Positions 17,524 through 25,128 of a stretch of 64,000 bases of DNA are shown here, in pieces. Source of the stretch: Planctomycetota bacterium (GTDB lineage Bacteria; Planctomycetota; UBA1135; GCA-002748355); assembly GCA_002748355.1 (NCBI GenBank), contig PDSF01000026.1, positions 1 through 64,000 of the forward strand, given 5' to 3'. A program made the position numbers and the translations under genes. The notes under the pieces are model-generated. The model saw only the letters and a list, made by a program, of their open reading frames with translations, was not told the DNA's origin and ran no database searches. Within the stretch, counting starts at the first letter, position 1. Each line of letters starts with the position of its first letter.

Positions 17524-18207
17524 ATGACACACGATGCCGAAGAGCCCGTGCGGCCGAGCCGTGAGGAGCGGGATCCCAGATCCCAGAGCGCGCTCGAGGA
17601 TCGGGTCTTGGCGCAGCGTTTTCTCCAGGCGCGTGAGCGGGGCGCCACCCCGGAGATGGAGGCGGCCTTTCGGATGCTGCTTCTCCGCTACCAGGAGCGC
17701 ATCCACAAGCTGGTCAGCCGCTACACCAAGGATGCTCTGGAGGCCGAGGACGTCTGCCAGGAGGTCTTCCTCAAGCTCTTCCGCAAGCTGGATTCCTTCC
17801 AGTGGGACTCGGCCCTCTACACCTGGCTCTACCGCATCGCGGTGAATACGGCGCACGACTACGTGAGCAAGCGTCGGCGCCGCCCCGTTCAGCTCAGCGA
17901 TCATGTCGCCGGGCTCGTGGGGAGCACCGAGGAGCCGGCGGGCTTTGTCCGGCGCGGCCGCCACGAGGGTGAGCCGCACGAACCGCTATTTGAGAAAGAG
18001 CGGGCCGAGCTGACTCGGGAAATCCTTGCCCAGTTACCGGTGCAGTACGAGCAGGTGCTCGTGCTGCGCGAGTTCGAGGAGCTCAGCTACATCGAGATCA
18101 GCGAGGTGCTTGAGTGCTCGATTGGCACGGTGGAGTCCCGTCTTTTCCGGGCGCGAGCACGCTTTCGCAAAATCCTCGAACAGCAGTACCCAGAGCTTTT
18201 GAGCTGA
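17524..18207 (+). CDS. ECF (RpoE-like) sigma factor
   Basis: About 227 residues. Region 2 is visible at ~55-120 (RYQERIHKLVSRYTKD, EDVCQEVFLKLFRKLDSF and LYTWLYRIAVNTAHDYV) and region 4 at ~165-225 (LPVQYEQVLVLREFEELSYIEI, then ECSIGTVESRLFRARARF). There is no region 3, as in ECF sigmas. The next gene encodes a membrane protein with an anti-sigma layout, and a Spy-like membrane-anchored protein follows, forming a classic envelope-stress operon. Longer in-frame starts exist at 17449 and 17494. Confidence 0.92.
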   Translation: MTHDAEEPVRPSREERDPRSQSALEDRVLAQRFLQARERGATPEMEAAFRMLLLRYQERIHKLVSRYTKDALEAEDVCQEVFLKLFRKLDSFQWDSALYTWLYRIAVNTAHDYVSKRRRRPVQLSDHVAGLVGSTEEPAGFVRRGRHEGEPHEPLFEKERAELTREILAQLPVQYEQVLVLREFEELSYIEISEVLECSIGTVESRLFRARARFRKILEQQYPELLS

Positions 18208-18218
18208 GGGAGGCAGCG

Positions 18219-18800
18219 ATGAACGATAGACCATCAGAAGATAGGCGTCCTGAGCCTCAGCTCGGACCGAGTCGCGATCAGCTTCTCGTGCAGCGCTATG
18301 TCGATGGCGAGCTACGTCCGGCCGAGAGCCAGTCCCTGGAGCAGCGTCTCCTGCAGGAGCCCAGTCTGGTTCGGGAGCTTGAGCGCATCGTGCAGGCGCG
18401 CGGACCCTTTCGGAGTTCGGCCGAGGAGCCGGTTCCCCTAGGGGCGGATTTCGCAGACCGGGTCTTTTCCCATCTCCTGTACCCGGCAGAGCCCAAGGAA
18501 GCTTGCGCTGTGAGTGAGGAGGCGGGCGCTCTCGCAGCCAGCACTAGCGGGGAGCACGAGAGCTTTCGGCTTGAGCGCAGCCTGCGTGTCTGGACCCTAG
18601 TTGCGGCCTCACTGCTCTTGCTTCTGGGGGCCTTTGCCCTCTTTTCGGGAGGCGAGCGACGTCCGGGGACGATGATGGCCGATGACGGTCCAGCGCAGCG
18701 TTCCAGGGTCTTGCGTGAGCTTGATGCCCGCGCCCGTGCTCTTGATGCCCGTGCTGGTGAGGCCCTGGCTCCGCAGGGGCTGGCTCCGCAGGGGCGCTGA
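18219..18800 (+). CDS. Probable membrane anti-sigma factor
   Basis: 193 residues. The N-terminal ~70 residues (LLVQRYVDGELRPAES, LEQRLLQEPSLVRELERI) resemble the cytoplasmic anti-sigma/zinc-finger-like domain of RsgI/ChrR-type partners, but the HxxxCxxC zinc ligands are missing. One membrane helix lies at ~128-145 (VWTLVAASLLLLLGAFALF), followed by a short Ala/Arg-rich periplasmic tail ending in a near-duplicate LAPQG repeat. The gene starts 11 bases after the ECF sigma gene behind GGGAGG, and its stop overlaps the next ATG (TGATG). Function is inferred from context. Confidence 0.75.
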   Translation: MNDRPSEDRRPEPQLGPSRDQLLVQRYVDGELRPAESQSLEQRLLQEPSLVRELERIVQARGPFRSSAEEPVPLGADFADRVFSHLLYPAEPKEACAVSEEAGALAASTSGEHESFRLERSLRVWTLVAASLLLLLGAFALFSGGERRPGTMMADDGPAQRSRVLRELDARARALDARAGEALAPQGLAPQGR

Positions 18801-19192
18801 TGGCGCGGGAAGCTCGGACTCGTGGGCTCGGCACTCTTGCCCTGCTCGTAGCCTGCGTTTTCTTGGTCGGGCTCTTGCTTGGGCGAGGTTTGGGCCAGGA
18901 GGGTTTGGCCGAAGGTGGTCGCCTGAGTTCTCTGGAAAGGAAGTTCCTGGAAACCTTCGCTCGGGACTTCAAGCTTTCTCCATACCAGCGGCAGCAGCTG
19001 CGCATTGTTCTGGAAGAGAAGGAGCGACAGAAACGCCGACTCATGGAGGAGTATCTTCGCTCGCTCCCGGTGGCGGGTCGCGCTCGTTTCCGCCAGGCCG
19101 ATCGTGCAGCCGACCGCCGGATTTACGCGTTGCTCGAGCCGAGTCAGCGCGAACTGTATCGCCAGCGCCTCGCGGATAGCCGGGCGCAGTGA
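18800..19192 (+). CDS. Membrane-anchored Spy/CpxP/ZraP-like small protein
   Basis: 130 residues. One N-terminal membrane helix (LGTLALLVACVFLVGLLLGR) is followed by a charged helical domain: LERKFLETFARDFKLSPYQRQQLR, abbreviated as DFKLSPYQRQQLR, then EEYLRSLP and LLEPSQRELY. That pattern of LTxxQ-like turns between long helices is typical of periplasmic heavy-metal-resistance and Spy-type chaperones, often regulated by ECF sigma/anti-sigma pairs. It is translationally coupled to the anti-sigma gene. The family assignment is moderate. Confidence 0.6.
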   Translation: MAREARTRGLGTLALLVACVFLVGLLLGRGLGQEGLAEGGRLSSLERKFLETFARDFKLSPYQRQQLRIVLEEKERQKRRLMEEYLRSLPVAGRARFRQADRAADRRIYALLEPSQRELYRQRLADSRAQ

Positions 19193-19199
19193 GTAGACC

Positions 19200-21086
19200 A
19201 TGACCAAAGCATTTGGAATCGACATAGGCAGCTCTTTCATCCATCTCGTCGAGTTGGATGGATCGGCGAGGCGTTTCAAGGTTTCGCGGATGCTGTCACT
19301 GCCGCGCCAGCTCCCGACAGAGTCGCTTACGGGCGAAGAGGATGCCGAGCCTCGATCGGAGCATCTCAGTAAGGAGCTCGCCCGCGCCCTTGAGTCTTTC
19401 GAAGCTGCGCGTCAGCGCTGTGTTCTCAGTGTCTCGGGGGCCTCCTGCGTCCTGCGCAACTTCGTCTTGCCCTTCCGCGGCCGTGACGAAATCCGCAAGG
19501 TGCTCAAGTTCGAGTCCGAGGGACAGATTCACAGCCACTCGATCGATGACGTCGTTGTCGATGCCGCAGTCGTGAGCGAAGACGATGACGGCACCGAGCT
19601 GTTCATGGCGGCGCATCCCAAGGCGCTGCTAGCTCCACAGCTCCGCCTCTTGGCCAAGCATGGGGTCTCTCCAGAGAAGGCTGACCTCGACTGCGCCTTG
19701 CTTCATCAGGCCGCGATGCACTTTGGCCTCGTCGATGAGGCGGCCGGAGACGAACTCGACCTGATCGTGGATATCGGCCAGAGTTCGGTGCAGTTGGTGC
19801 TGATTCGTGGTTCGCAGCTGGCGACCGCGCGGGTCTTGCGTTGGGGTCTCGACAAACTCGAAAGCGACCTGGCTGAGAGCCTGGGATGCGATAGCTCCAC
19901 CGTGCACGATGCGGTGCATCGCTTCTTTGAGCTGCCGGTGGCCGATGACTTCGCCGAAGCGGGCGAGCACATCGAAGAGGCAGAGGGCGAGCTGGTCGAA
20001 GAGCTGGTGCACGAGACGCCCTCTGTCGGGATCAACGTTCACGAGGACGAGCTACGGGCTGGTGGAAAGCGCTTCGTGGCCCGGATTGCCCGCGAGATCT
20101 ACCGTTTCCTGGCGGGAATGCCGCGCACTGGCAACCTGCGCCAGGTCCTGCTCTCTGGCGGCGGTGCCCGGCTTCCCGGAATCGATCAGCAGCTAGCGGA
20201 CGAGCTCCAGGTCGAGGTTTCGCTCTTGGATCTCTTGGCGCGCGTTTCGGGGGAAGAGGAAAGCGACCCTGGATACGACACCGCGCTGGCGGCCGCGATG
20301 CTCGCGCTCGGCAGCACCAAGGCGACGATGAACTTCCGGCAGGAGGAACTCGCCTTCCGGCGGAAGTTCGACAAGCTCAAGCTGCCGATCATGGCCTTCG
20401 TTTGGCTCTTGCTCTGCTATGTCGTGTTCACCTGCTACAACCTCACGGTCGAGAGGAATCATCTCGACTGGGCCGTTGGTGTGCCCCGAGCGAGCGACTC
20501 CAACCGCAAGTTCCGCACACCGCGCTATACCGGATTGCTTGAGTCCCTGACCTGGCCGACTCGGGATCAAGGTTATGTCCTCCGCGACGTTAGCGACTCG
20601 CGGGATGCTTGGAGGATCCTCGAGGCGGTGGCCAAAGAGGATCGTCCGGGTAAGCGGGTTTCGACGCTTCGCTCGCGGCTGCGTAATCTCAAGAAGAAGC
20701 TAGAGACGGACACGGGGTATTTCCCCGAGGTCAAGCTGGAGTCTGGCCTTGCGGTGCTCCAGTCCTTTGCCGAAGTCATCGAAGAGGCTGATGCCTCACC
20801 CAGTATTGGGCGTTTCGTCGTAACGGAGATCGATTTGCAGGTCGGTGGACAGGGTAAAAGTCCGGGCAGGCTCAGCTTCACGATTGGCTTCCGCGGTTCG
20901 GACTTCCGCATTCAGTCGGCCAACTTCCAGTCGATTTGCCAGCAAGCCGTCAAGAAGGGGGGGCCTTTCCAGGCTTTCCGAGAAGCAAAGGGCGAGCAGC
21001 TTTACTCAGATATTGATGGCGCCGCCTTCCAGCTGCAGTTTGACATTAAGAACCCCTACGGCGTTTTTCAGCCGACCGAATTCTGA
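19200..21086 (+). CDS. PilM-PilN (GspL-like) fusion protein
   Basis: 628 residues. Residues 1-~380 form an actin-like ATPase domain of the PilM/FtsA type: FGIDIGSSFIHLVEL (phosphate 1), VDIGQSSVQLVLI (phosphate 2) and VLLSGGGARLPGIDQQL (adenosine motif). A membrane helix at ~395-412 (IMAFVWLLLCYVVFTCYNL) and a ~215-residue extracytoplasmic part follow, as in PilN/GspL. In type IV pili and type II secretion, PilM-PilN-PilO or GspL-GspM form the inner-membrane alignment complex. The next gene fits PilO/GspM. No other pilus genes lie nearby. Confidence 0.8.
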   Translation: MTKAFGIDIGSSFIHLVELDGSARRFKVSRMLSLPRQLPTESLTGEEDAEPRSEHLSKELARALESFEAARQRCVLSVSGASCVLRNFVLPFRGRDEIRKVLKFESEGQIHSHSIDDVVVDAAVVSEDDDGTELFMAAHPKALLAPQLRLLAKHGVSPEKADLDCALLHQAAMHFGLVDEAAGDELDLIVDIGQSSVQLVLIRGSQLATARVLRWGLDKLESDLAESLGCDSSTVHDAVHRFFELPVADDFAEAGEHIEEAEGELVEELVHETPSVGINVHEDELRAGGKRFVARIAREIYRFLAGMPRTGNLRQVLLSGGGARLPGIDQQLADELQVEVSLLDLLARVSGEEESDPGYDTALAAAMLALGSTKATMNFRQEELAFRRKFDKLKLPIMAFVWLLLCYVVFTCYNLTVERNHLDWAVGVPRASDSNRKFRTPRYTGLLESLTWPTRDQGYVLRDVSDSRDAWRILEAVAKEDRPGKRVSTLRSRLRNLKKKLETDTGYFPEVKLESGLAVLQSFAEVIEEADASPSIGRFVVTEIDLQVGGQGKSPGRLSFTIGFRGSDFRIQSANFQSICQQAVKKGGPFQAFREAKGEQLYSDIDGAAFQLQFDIKNPYGVFQPTEF

Positions 21087-21097
21087 GGAGACGAGCC

Positions 21098-21727
21098 ATG
21101 CTGAACAAACTCCGTCACCTCGACACTATCGAGCTCATGATCCTTGTCGGGATTTTTGGGATCATGATCTTTGGCGGCTTCCATTTGTATTTGCGTAATC
21201 AGGTGGAGCTTTCACGCGAAGCCTTTGCGCGAGCGCAGGATCAGGTGGTCGAGATCCATGCATTGTTACCGCTGATCCCGAAGCTCTACCGAGAGCGGCA
21301 GAAGATGCAGGCTGGCGCCGAAGACATTAATCCGGCCCCCTTCTTTCAGCGCCAGTTCACCAACGAAGCGAAGATACCGCTGCAGAGCTACGAGTTCGGG
21401 AGCGTCAAGCCGACGGAGCAAACGCTCACCGTCAAGACTCCGAAGGGCAGGACAAAGCGCATGAAGGCCAAGCTGCGCACCATCAAAATTTCGTTTCCAA
21501 GCATGGGGCGAAACAAGAAGACCTTCCTCCCACGCAGCAATCTTTTTCGGGCGCTTTACAACGCGGAGGCCGCGTCTCCTCGTTGGCGGCTTCGCCGCTT
21601 GAGGATCAAGGCGAAGGAAACGGTTGTACGAGAACGAGGGAAGGATAAGGCGCCACCGGAGGAGCTCAGCGACCTTTGGCTGGTGCAAGCCCTTGAGTTC
21701 GCTTCCCGCGAGCCGATTGGTAAGTAA
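21098..21727 (+). CDS. PilO/GspM-like inner-membrane protein
   Basis: 209 residues. One N-terminal membrane helix (TIELMILVGIFGIMIFGGFHLYL), a coiled coil (~35-75) and a small alpha/beta periplasmic domain make up the architecture of PilO and GspM. It follows the PilM-PilN fusion by 11 bases with GAGGAGACG as ribosome site. The sequence itself is divergent, so the call rests on architecture and position. Confidence 0.65.
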   Translation: MLNKLRHLDTIELMILVGIFGIMIFGGFHLYLRNQVELSREAFARAQDQVVEIHALLPLIPKLYRERQKMQAGAEDINPAPFFQRQFTNEAKIPLQSYEFGSVKPTEQTLTVKTPKGRTKRMKAKLRTIKISFPSMGRNKKTFLPRSNLFRALYNAEAASPRWRLRRLRIKAKETVVRERGKDKAPPEELSDLWLVQALEFASREPIGK

Positions 21728-21755
21728 GGACAGAGTACCACTTCGAAGGGGCCTT

Positions 21756-22253
21756 ATGCGTTCGATGCTTCGATTGCTCCTGCTGTCGAGTCTCTTGGGG
21801 CTGGGCTCTTGTTCTGCCTTAGTGGGCTATACGGATGATCTGGTCGACAACAAGACGGGTCGCAGCAACTTCGTAACCAAGCCGGCCTCGGTTATGGGAG
21901 TCGTTGGTTTCGTCGTGGGGGTGCCCTTCGACATTCTGGCATTGCCGGTCACGTACACGATCTACCAGACTCAGAAGAGCGACGAGATGGACGGCATTGA
22001 TCCGTTGTCGACCCTTCTCTTCCCCTCTTTTGTTCTGTGGCGGACAGGTGTGCTCGCCATTGGTGCACCGCTCGATGGTCTCGAGTTCGGCTTCTATCGT
22101 GTGTGGACCCGTGATACGGAAGGCAGTCGCGAGGAATATGAGCGCGACCTCGAGGAACTCTTGGACGACAAGGACGAGGAAAGTGAAGGCGGAGCATTGG
22201 GAGCAGTGGATCCTCGAGACGAGGCACGAAGAGTCCAAGGCCAGGCTCTTTGA
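21756..22253 (+). CDS. Lipoprotein of unknown function
   Basis: 165 residues. The signal ends in a lipobox (LLGLGSCSALVG). The rest contains two hydrophobic stretches (VMGVVGFVVGVPFDILALP and LLFPSFVLWRTGVLAIGAPL) reminiscent of YceK/YidQ-like small lipoproteins, and an acidic tail. No family is firmly recognised. The ATG is preceded by GAAGGGG. Its 3' end overlaps the next gene by 71 bases in another frame. Confidence 0.6.
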   Translation: MRSMLRLLLLSSLLGLGSCSALVGYTDDLVDNKTGRSNFVTKPASVMGVVGFVVGVPFDILALPVTYTIYQTQKSDEMDGIDPLSTLLFPSFVLWRTGVLAIGAPLDGLEFGFYRVWTRDTEGSREEYERDLEELLDDKDEESEGGALGAVDPRDEARRVQGQAL

Positions 22254-23208
22254 ACTGCTACTCCCTGTTGCGGAGCTGCGGCGGATTGCGAAGGCGCGTG
22301 GGCTCAAGCCACAGGGTTTTCGAGTCGCGCGAGCTCCGGCTGGACATCTCGCTCGTGAGATTGGACGTCAGGCCGCGCGGAATGTGGAGCTACGCGAGGA
22401 TCTCGTCCAGCTCTTAGCTCAACAGAGCGAGCCCGAGGAAGCCCCAGTCACGAGCTCTGACTGTGCGGCCTTGGAGCGGGAGCTGGCGATCCTTCGGGCA
22501 GAACATGAGCGACTGGAGCGCGGAAAGCAGCAAGCCGATCTCAGTGCTGCAAAAGCGCGTGAATCTCTCAGCGAAGCGATCGCCAAGCGCGACGAGGCGA
22601 TGGGGGCGGAAAAGCTTTGGACTAAGCGCGCCCTCGACTTTGAGCGCCAGCTGGGGGCACTCAAAAAGCAGTATGCCGAACTCGAGAGGGATCTCGATCG
22701 GGTCAAGCAAGAGTCGGAGAGGGGAGAAGAGGCGGGATTGCGCAAGGCCTTGGAGCAGTTAAGGGAGCGCTTCCAGGAGCTTAGCCACGAGAATGCCGAG
22801 CTCAGGACCGTGAACCGAGAGCTAGGCGAGCAGGTTGAGGAGCTTGAGAGCATGCTCCCACGTGGGAAGCGTGAACGTTTGCGTTGGAAGCAAAATGATG
22901 CCAAGCCAACCATCGAGGGTGGCGCCTTTTTGCCATGCTTCGGAGATGGCTTCTTAAAGACATTGTCATCCTTTGAGCGCAATGACGAACTCCGTATCTG
23001 GCATTCGATAGCCCAGCTTCTTCTATACGGTTCCGACCTGGGGGGGCTCCATTTCAAGACCCTGCATGTGCCTGGAAAGCTTCACAGTATTCGCGCCGCG
23101 TCACATCTCCGGATCTATTTCCAGCGTGACGGCGAGCTGCTGATTTTTGAGCACGCCTGCCATCGCAACAAGCAGGATGAGTATCTCAAGAGGCTCCGGG
23201 AGCAGTGA
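22183..23208 (+). CDS. Coiled-coil protein with a C-terminal RelE/ParE-like domain
   Basis: About 341 residues. Residues ~1-80 are helical and basic. Residues ~80-230 are an almost continuous coiled coil rich in Glu, Arg and Leu. Residues ~255-341 look like a RelE/HigB-type fold: LRIWHSIAQLL, LHFKTLHVPGKLHSIRAASHLRIYFQ (abbreviated LHSIRAASHLRIYF) and LLIFEHACHRNKQDEYLKRL, echoing the final dHdxY turn of those toxins. No antitoxin gene adjoins it. Start chosen at a GTG with GAGGA upstream. Whether the domain is catalytic is unknown. Confidence 0.6.
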   Translation: MKAEHWEQWILETRHEESKARLFELLLPVAELRRIAKARGLKPQGFRVARAPAGHLAREIGRQAARNVELREDLVQLLAQQSEPEEAPVTSSDCAALERELAILRAEHERLERGKQQADLSAAKARESLSEAIAKRDEAMGAEKLWTKRALDFERQLGALKKQYAELERDLDRVKQESERGEEAGLRKALEQLRERFQELSHENAELRTVNRELGEQVEELESMLPRGKRERLRWKQNDAKPTIEGGAFLPCFGDGFLKTLSSFERNDELRIWHSIAQLLLYGSDLGGLHFKTLHVPGKLHSIRAASHLRIYFQRDGELLIFEHACHRNKQDEYLKRLREQ

Positions 23209-23231
23209 GGATCGCTGCTTGCGAGAGCCCT

Positions 23232-24344
23232 TCAGCCGGTGGTGAAGAATCGACGTAGCAATGAGGGGTGCTTGTCGATGGCTGTCTTGAGCTGCTCCTC
23301 GACGGCCTTCCAGTCGGATTGCTCTAGCCCTTTGAGGAGAGGTCGGCGGATCTTTTCCAGCACGGAGCGCTCCTTGGAGGACAAGCCTTGTGCGACTGCG
23401 GCAAAACGCTTGCGCAGGTGTCGTAGCATCGCGTCACGGCGAGGCTTGGAGGCTTGGCGCATCTGTTGTAGATGGATTTTTCCCATCTCGCAGAGGTGCC
23501 GACGAATGCGATCGTCGTAGAGCCGTAGAAGCTCCTTACGGCCATTGCCTTTGCGTAACTGTCGCTTTTGGGCCAGCCGGTGCACCATCGCCTTGTGCCA
23601 TTGGAACTGACTCTGGTCGGGGCGTTTGTGGCCGGGTTTTCTTCGCCGCTTTTTGTCCCGCTTGTCTCGCAGCGCGGCTCGGGCATTGGGTTCCCGACCG
23701 GTATAGGGCAGAAGTGCGGTGGCGAAGAAGCGTGATCCAAAGAGCAGTGCTTGGAGTTTCTTGCCGTTCTTGCGGATGAGCTGGACGGAGAGATCGAGGC
23801 GAAGGCGCTCGATTTGACTGGCTGTGGGCTTGCGTCCACTCTTGTGCTCGATGGAGCGGCAGGCCTTGGTGACTTTCGAGTCGAGGGCCGCCTTGTGGCG
23901 TTTGATTTCGCGGGCCCAGGCGCGAAGTTGACTGCGTTGTGCGCCGCTCAGGCCGTTTTTGCGGTCTTGTCGGATCCGCATGAGGATCGCAGCCAATTGG
24001 TCATAGCGAAGGGTGTCACGATAGATCTCGATTAAGCGAACCTGAGCAAGCCGTTGAAAGCGCGAGTCCCGGCGTTGTGATAACAACTCGAAGGCCTTGA
24101 GTGCGGCTGGAGTGTCTAGCTGGAAATAACGGCGGTAGTAGGCCTCGAAGTAGAGTTCCGAGTCGTCGAGTTCTTGCAGATTCCTTTCCCTGGCCTTTTT
24201 GCTTCCGTCCTGTGCTTGCCCGCCTCGGGGTAGAGCTTTCCGGGGTGCAGGTCCTTTCCGAGGTGTTGGTCTCTGTGCTCCCACAGAAGCGCCGGTCAGC
24301 AAAGCCAGCAGCAGCGCTATCGTCTTGAGTGGAGGCGGGCTCAT
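23232..24344 (-). CDS. Exported, strongly basic protein of unknown function
   Basis: 370 residues. It has a signal peptide (LKTIALLLALLTGASVGAQ) followed by a Lys/Arg-rich stretch and a mostly helical body rich in Arg, Lys and Gln (for example AALKAFELLSQRRDSRFQRL, which may be a TPR-like pair). No domain is recognised. It is convergent with the preceding coiled-coil gene (23 bases apart) and sits upstream of nothing obviously linked. The repeat-like helical pattern could bind RNA, protein or envelope polymer, but this cannot be decided. Confidence 0.6.
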   Translation of the reverse strand: MSPPPLKTIALLLALLTGASVGAQRPTPRKGPAPRKALPRGGQAQDGSKKARERNLQELDDSELYFEAYYRRYFQLDTPAALKAFELLSQRRDSRFQRLAQVRLIEIYRDTLRYDQLAAILMRIRQDRKNGLSGAQRSQLRAWAREIKRHKAALDSKVTKACRSIEHKSGRKPTASQIERLRLDLSVQLIRKNGKKLQALLFGSRFFATALLPYTGREPNARAALRDKRDKKRRRKPGHKRPDQSQFQWHKAMVHRLAQKRQLRKGNGRKELLRLYDDRIRRHLCEMGKIHLQQMRQASKPRRDAMLRHLRKRFAAVAQGLSSKERSVLEKIRRPLLKGLEQSDWKAVEEQLKTAIDKHPSLLRRFFTTG

Positions 24345-24423
24345 TGCGGAGAGGGCCAGAGGGAAAAGGTCAGCGGTACGTAAAAGGAGCAGGAAAATCG
24401 GAGGGGTGAGCTTCCGTGCAGGC

Positions 24424-25128
24424 TTAGGACTTTCCGGTTACGAATCGGTATCCAATGCCGTGGATGGTTTGAATGAATCTTGGCTGCTCGGGGCGCGTTT
24501 CCACCTTTTTTCGGAGGCGAGCTATGTGATTGTCGACAGTACGGGTCGTGGGCAGGTTCGTGTAGCCCCAGACCTTGGTTAAGAGGTCTCCCCTTGTCAC
24601 GACTTCGTCGCGATGTGCGAGGAGATAGCGGAGGATCTCTGATTCGAAGCGTGAGAGCCGCTGCTCGTTGCCATCTCGGGCGACGACATAGCGGCGGAAG
24701 TCGATCGTGAGTTCGTCGAAGTGGAGGACCTCTGCCGGGGCATCTGCCTCGGGTTGAACGCGCCGGAGCACTGCCCGTATCCGAGCCATGAGTTCGGGGA
24801 GTCCAAAGGGTTTGGTGATGTAGTCGTCGGCGCCCAGCTCAAGGCCACGAACCTTGTCTTCGGGCTGACTCTTGGCTGTGAGCAAGAGGATGGGGGTCCG
24901 GTCGCCCTCGTCTCTCAGCATCTCGAGGACTTCGAGGCCGCTCATGCCGGGCATCATGACATCCAATAGGACGAGAGAGATACCTCCTGCGCGGATACGT
25001 TCCATCGCAGTGGCGCCTTCGGCGCACAGCTCGACTTCATAGCCTTCGTGCTCGAGGTTGAAGCGGAGCCCCTCAGCAAGTTCGATTTCGTCATCGACGA
25101 CGAGAATGAGTTCACTGGTGGTCTTCAC
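24424..25128 (-). CDS. OmpR/PhoB-family response regulator
   Basis: About 234 residues. The receiver domain carries DDE near the start, the phospho-acceptor Asp56 in LVLLDVMMPG and Lys in YITKPFG. The C-terminal winged helix contains LSRFESEILRYLLAH, VWGYTNLPTTRTVDNHIARLRKK and IHGIGYRF. Translation is coupled to the upstream kinase gene by a GTGA overlap, which also decides the GTG start over an ATG at 25174-25176. Target genes are unknown. Confidence 0.93.
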   Translation of the reverse strand: MKTTSELILVVDDEIELAEGLRFNLEHEGYEVELCAEGATAMERIRAGGISLVLLDVMMPGMSGLEVLEMLRDEGDRTPILLLTAKSQPEDKVRGLELGADDYITKPFGLPELMARIRAVLRRVQPEADAPAEVLHFDELTIDFRRYVVARDGNEQRLSRFESEILRYLLAHRDEVVTRGDLLTKVWGYTNLPTTRTVDNHIARLRKKVETRPEQPRFIQTIHGIGYRFVTGKS

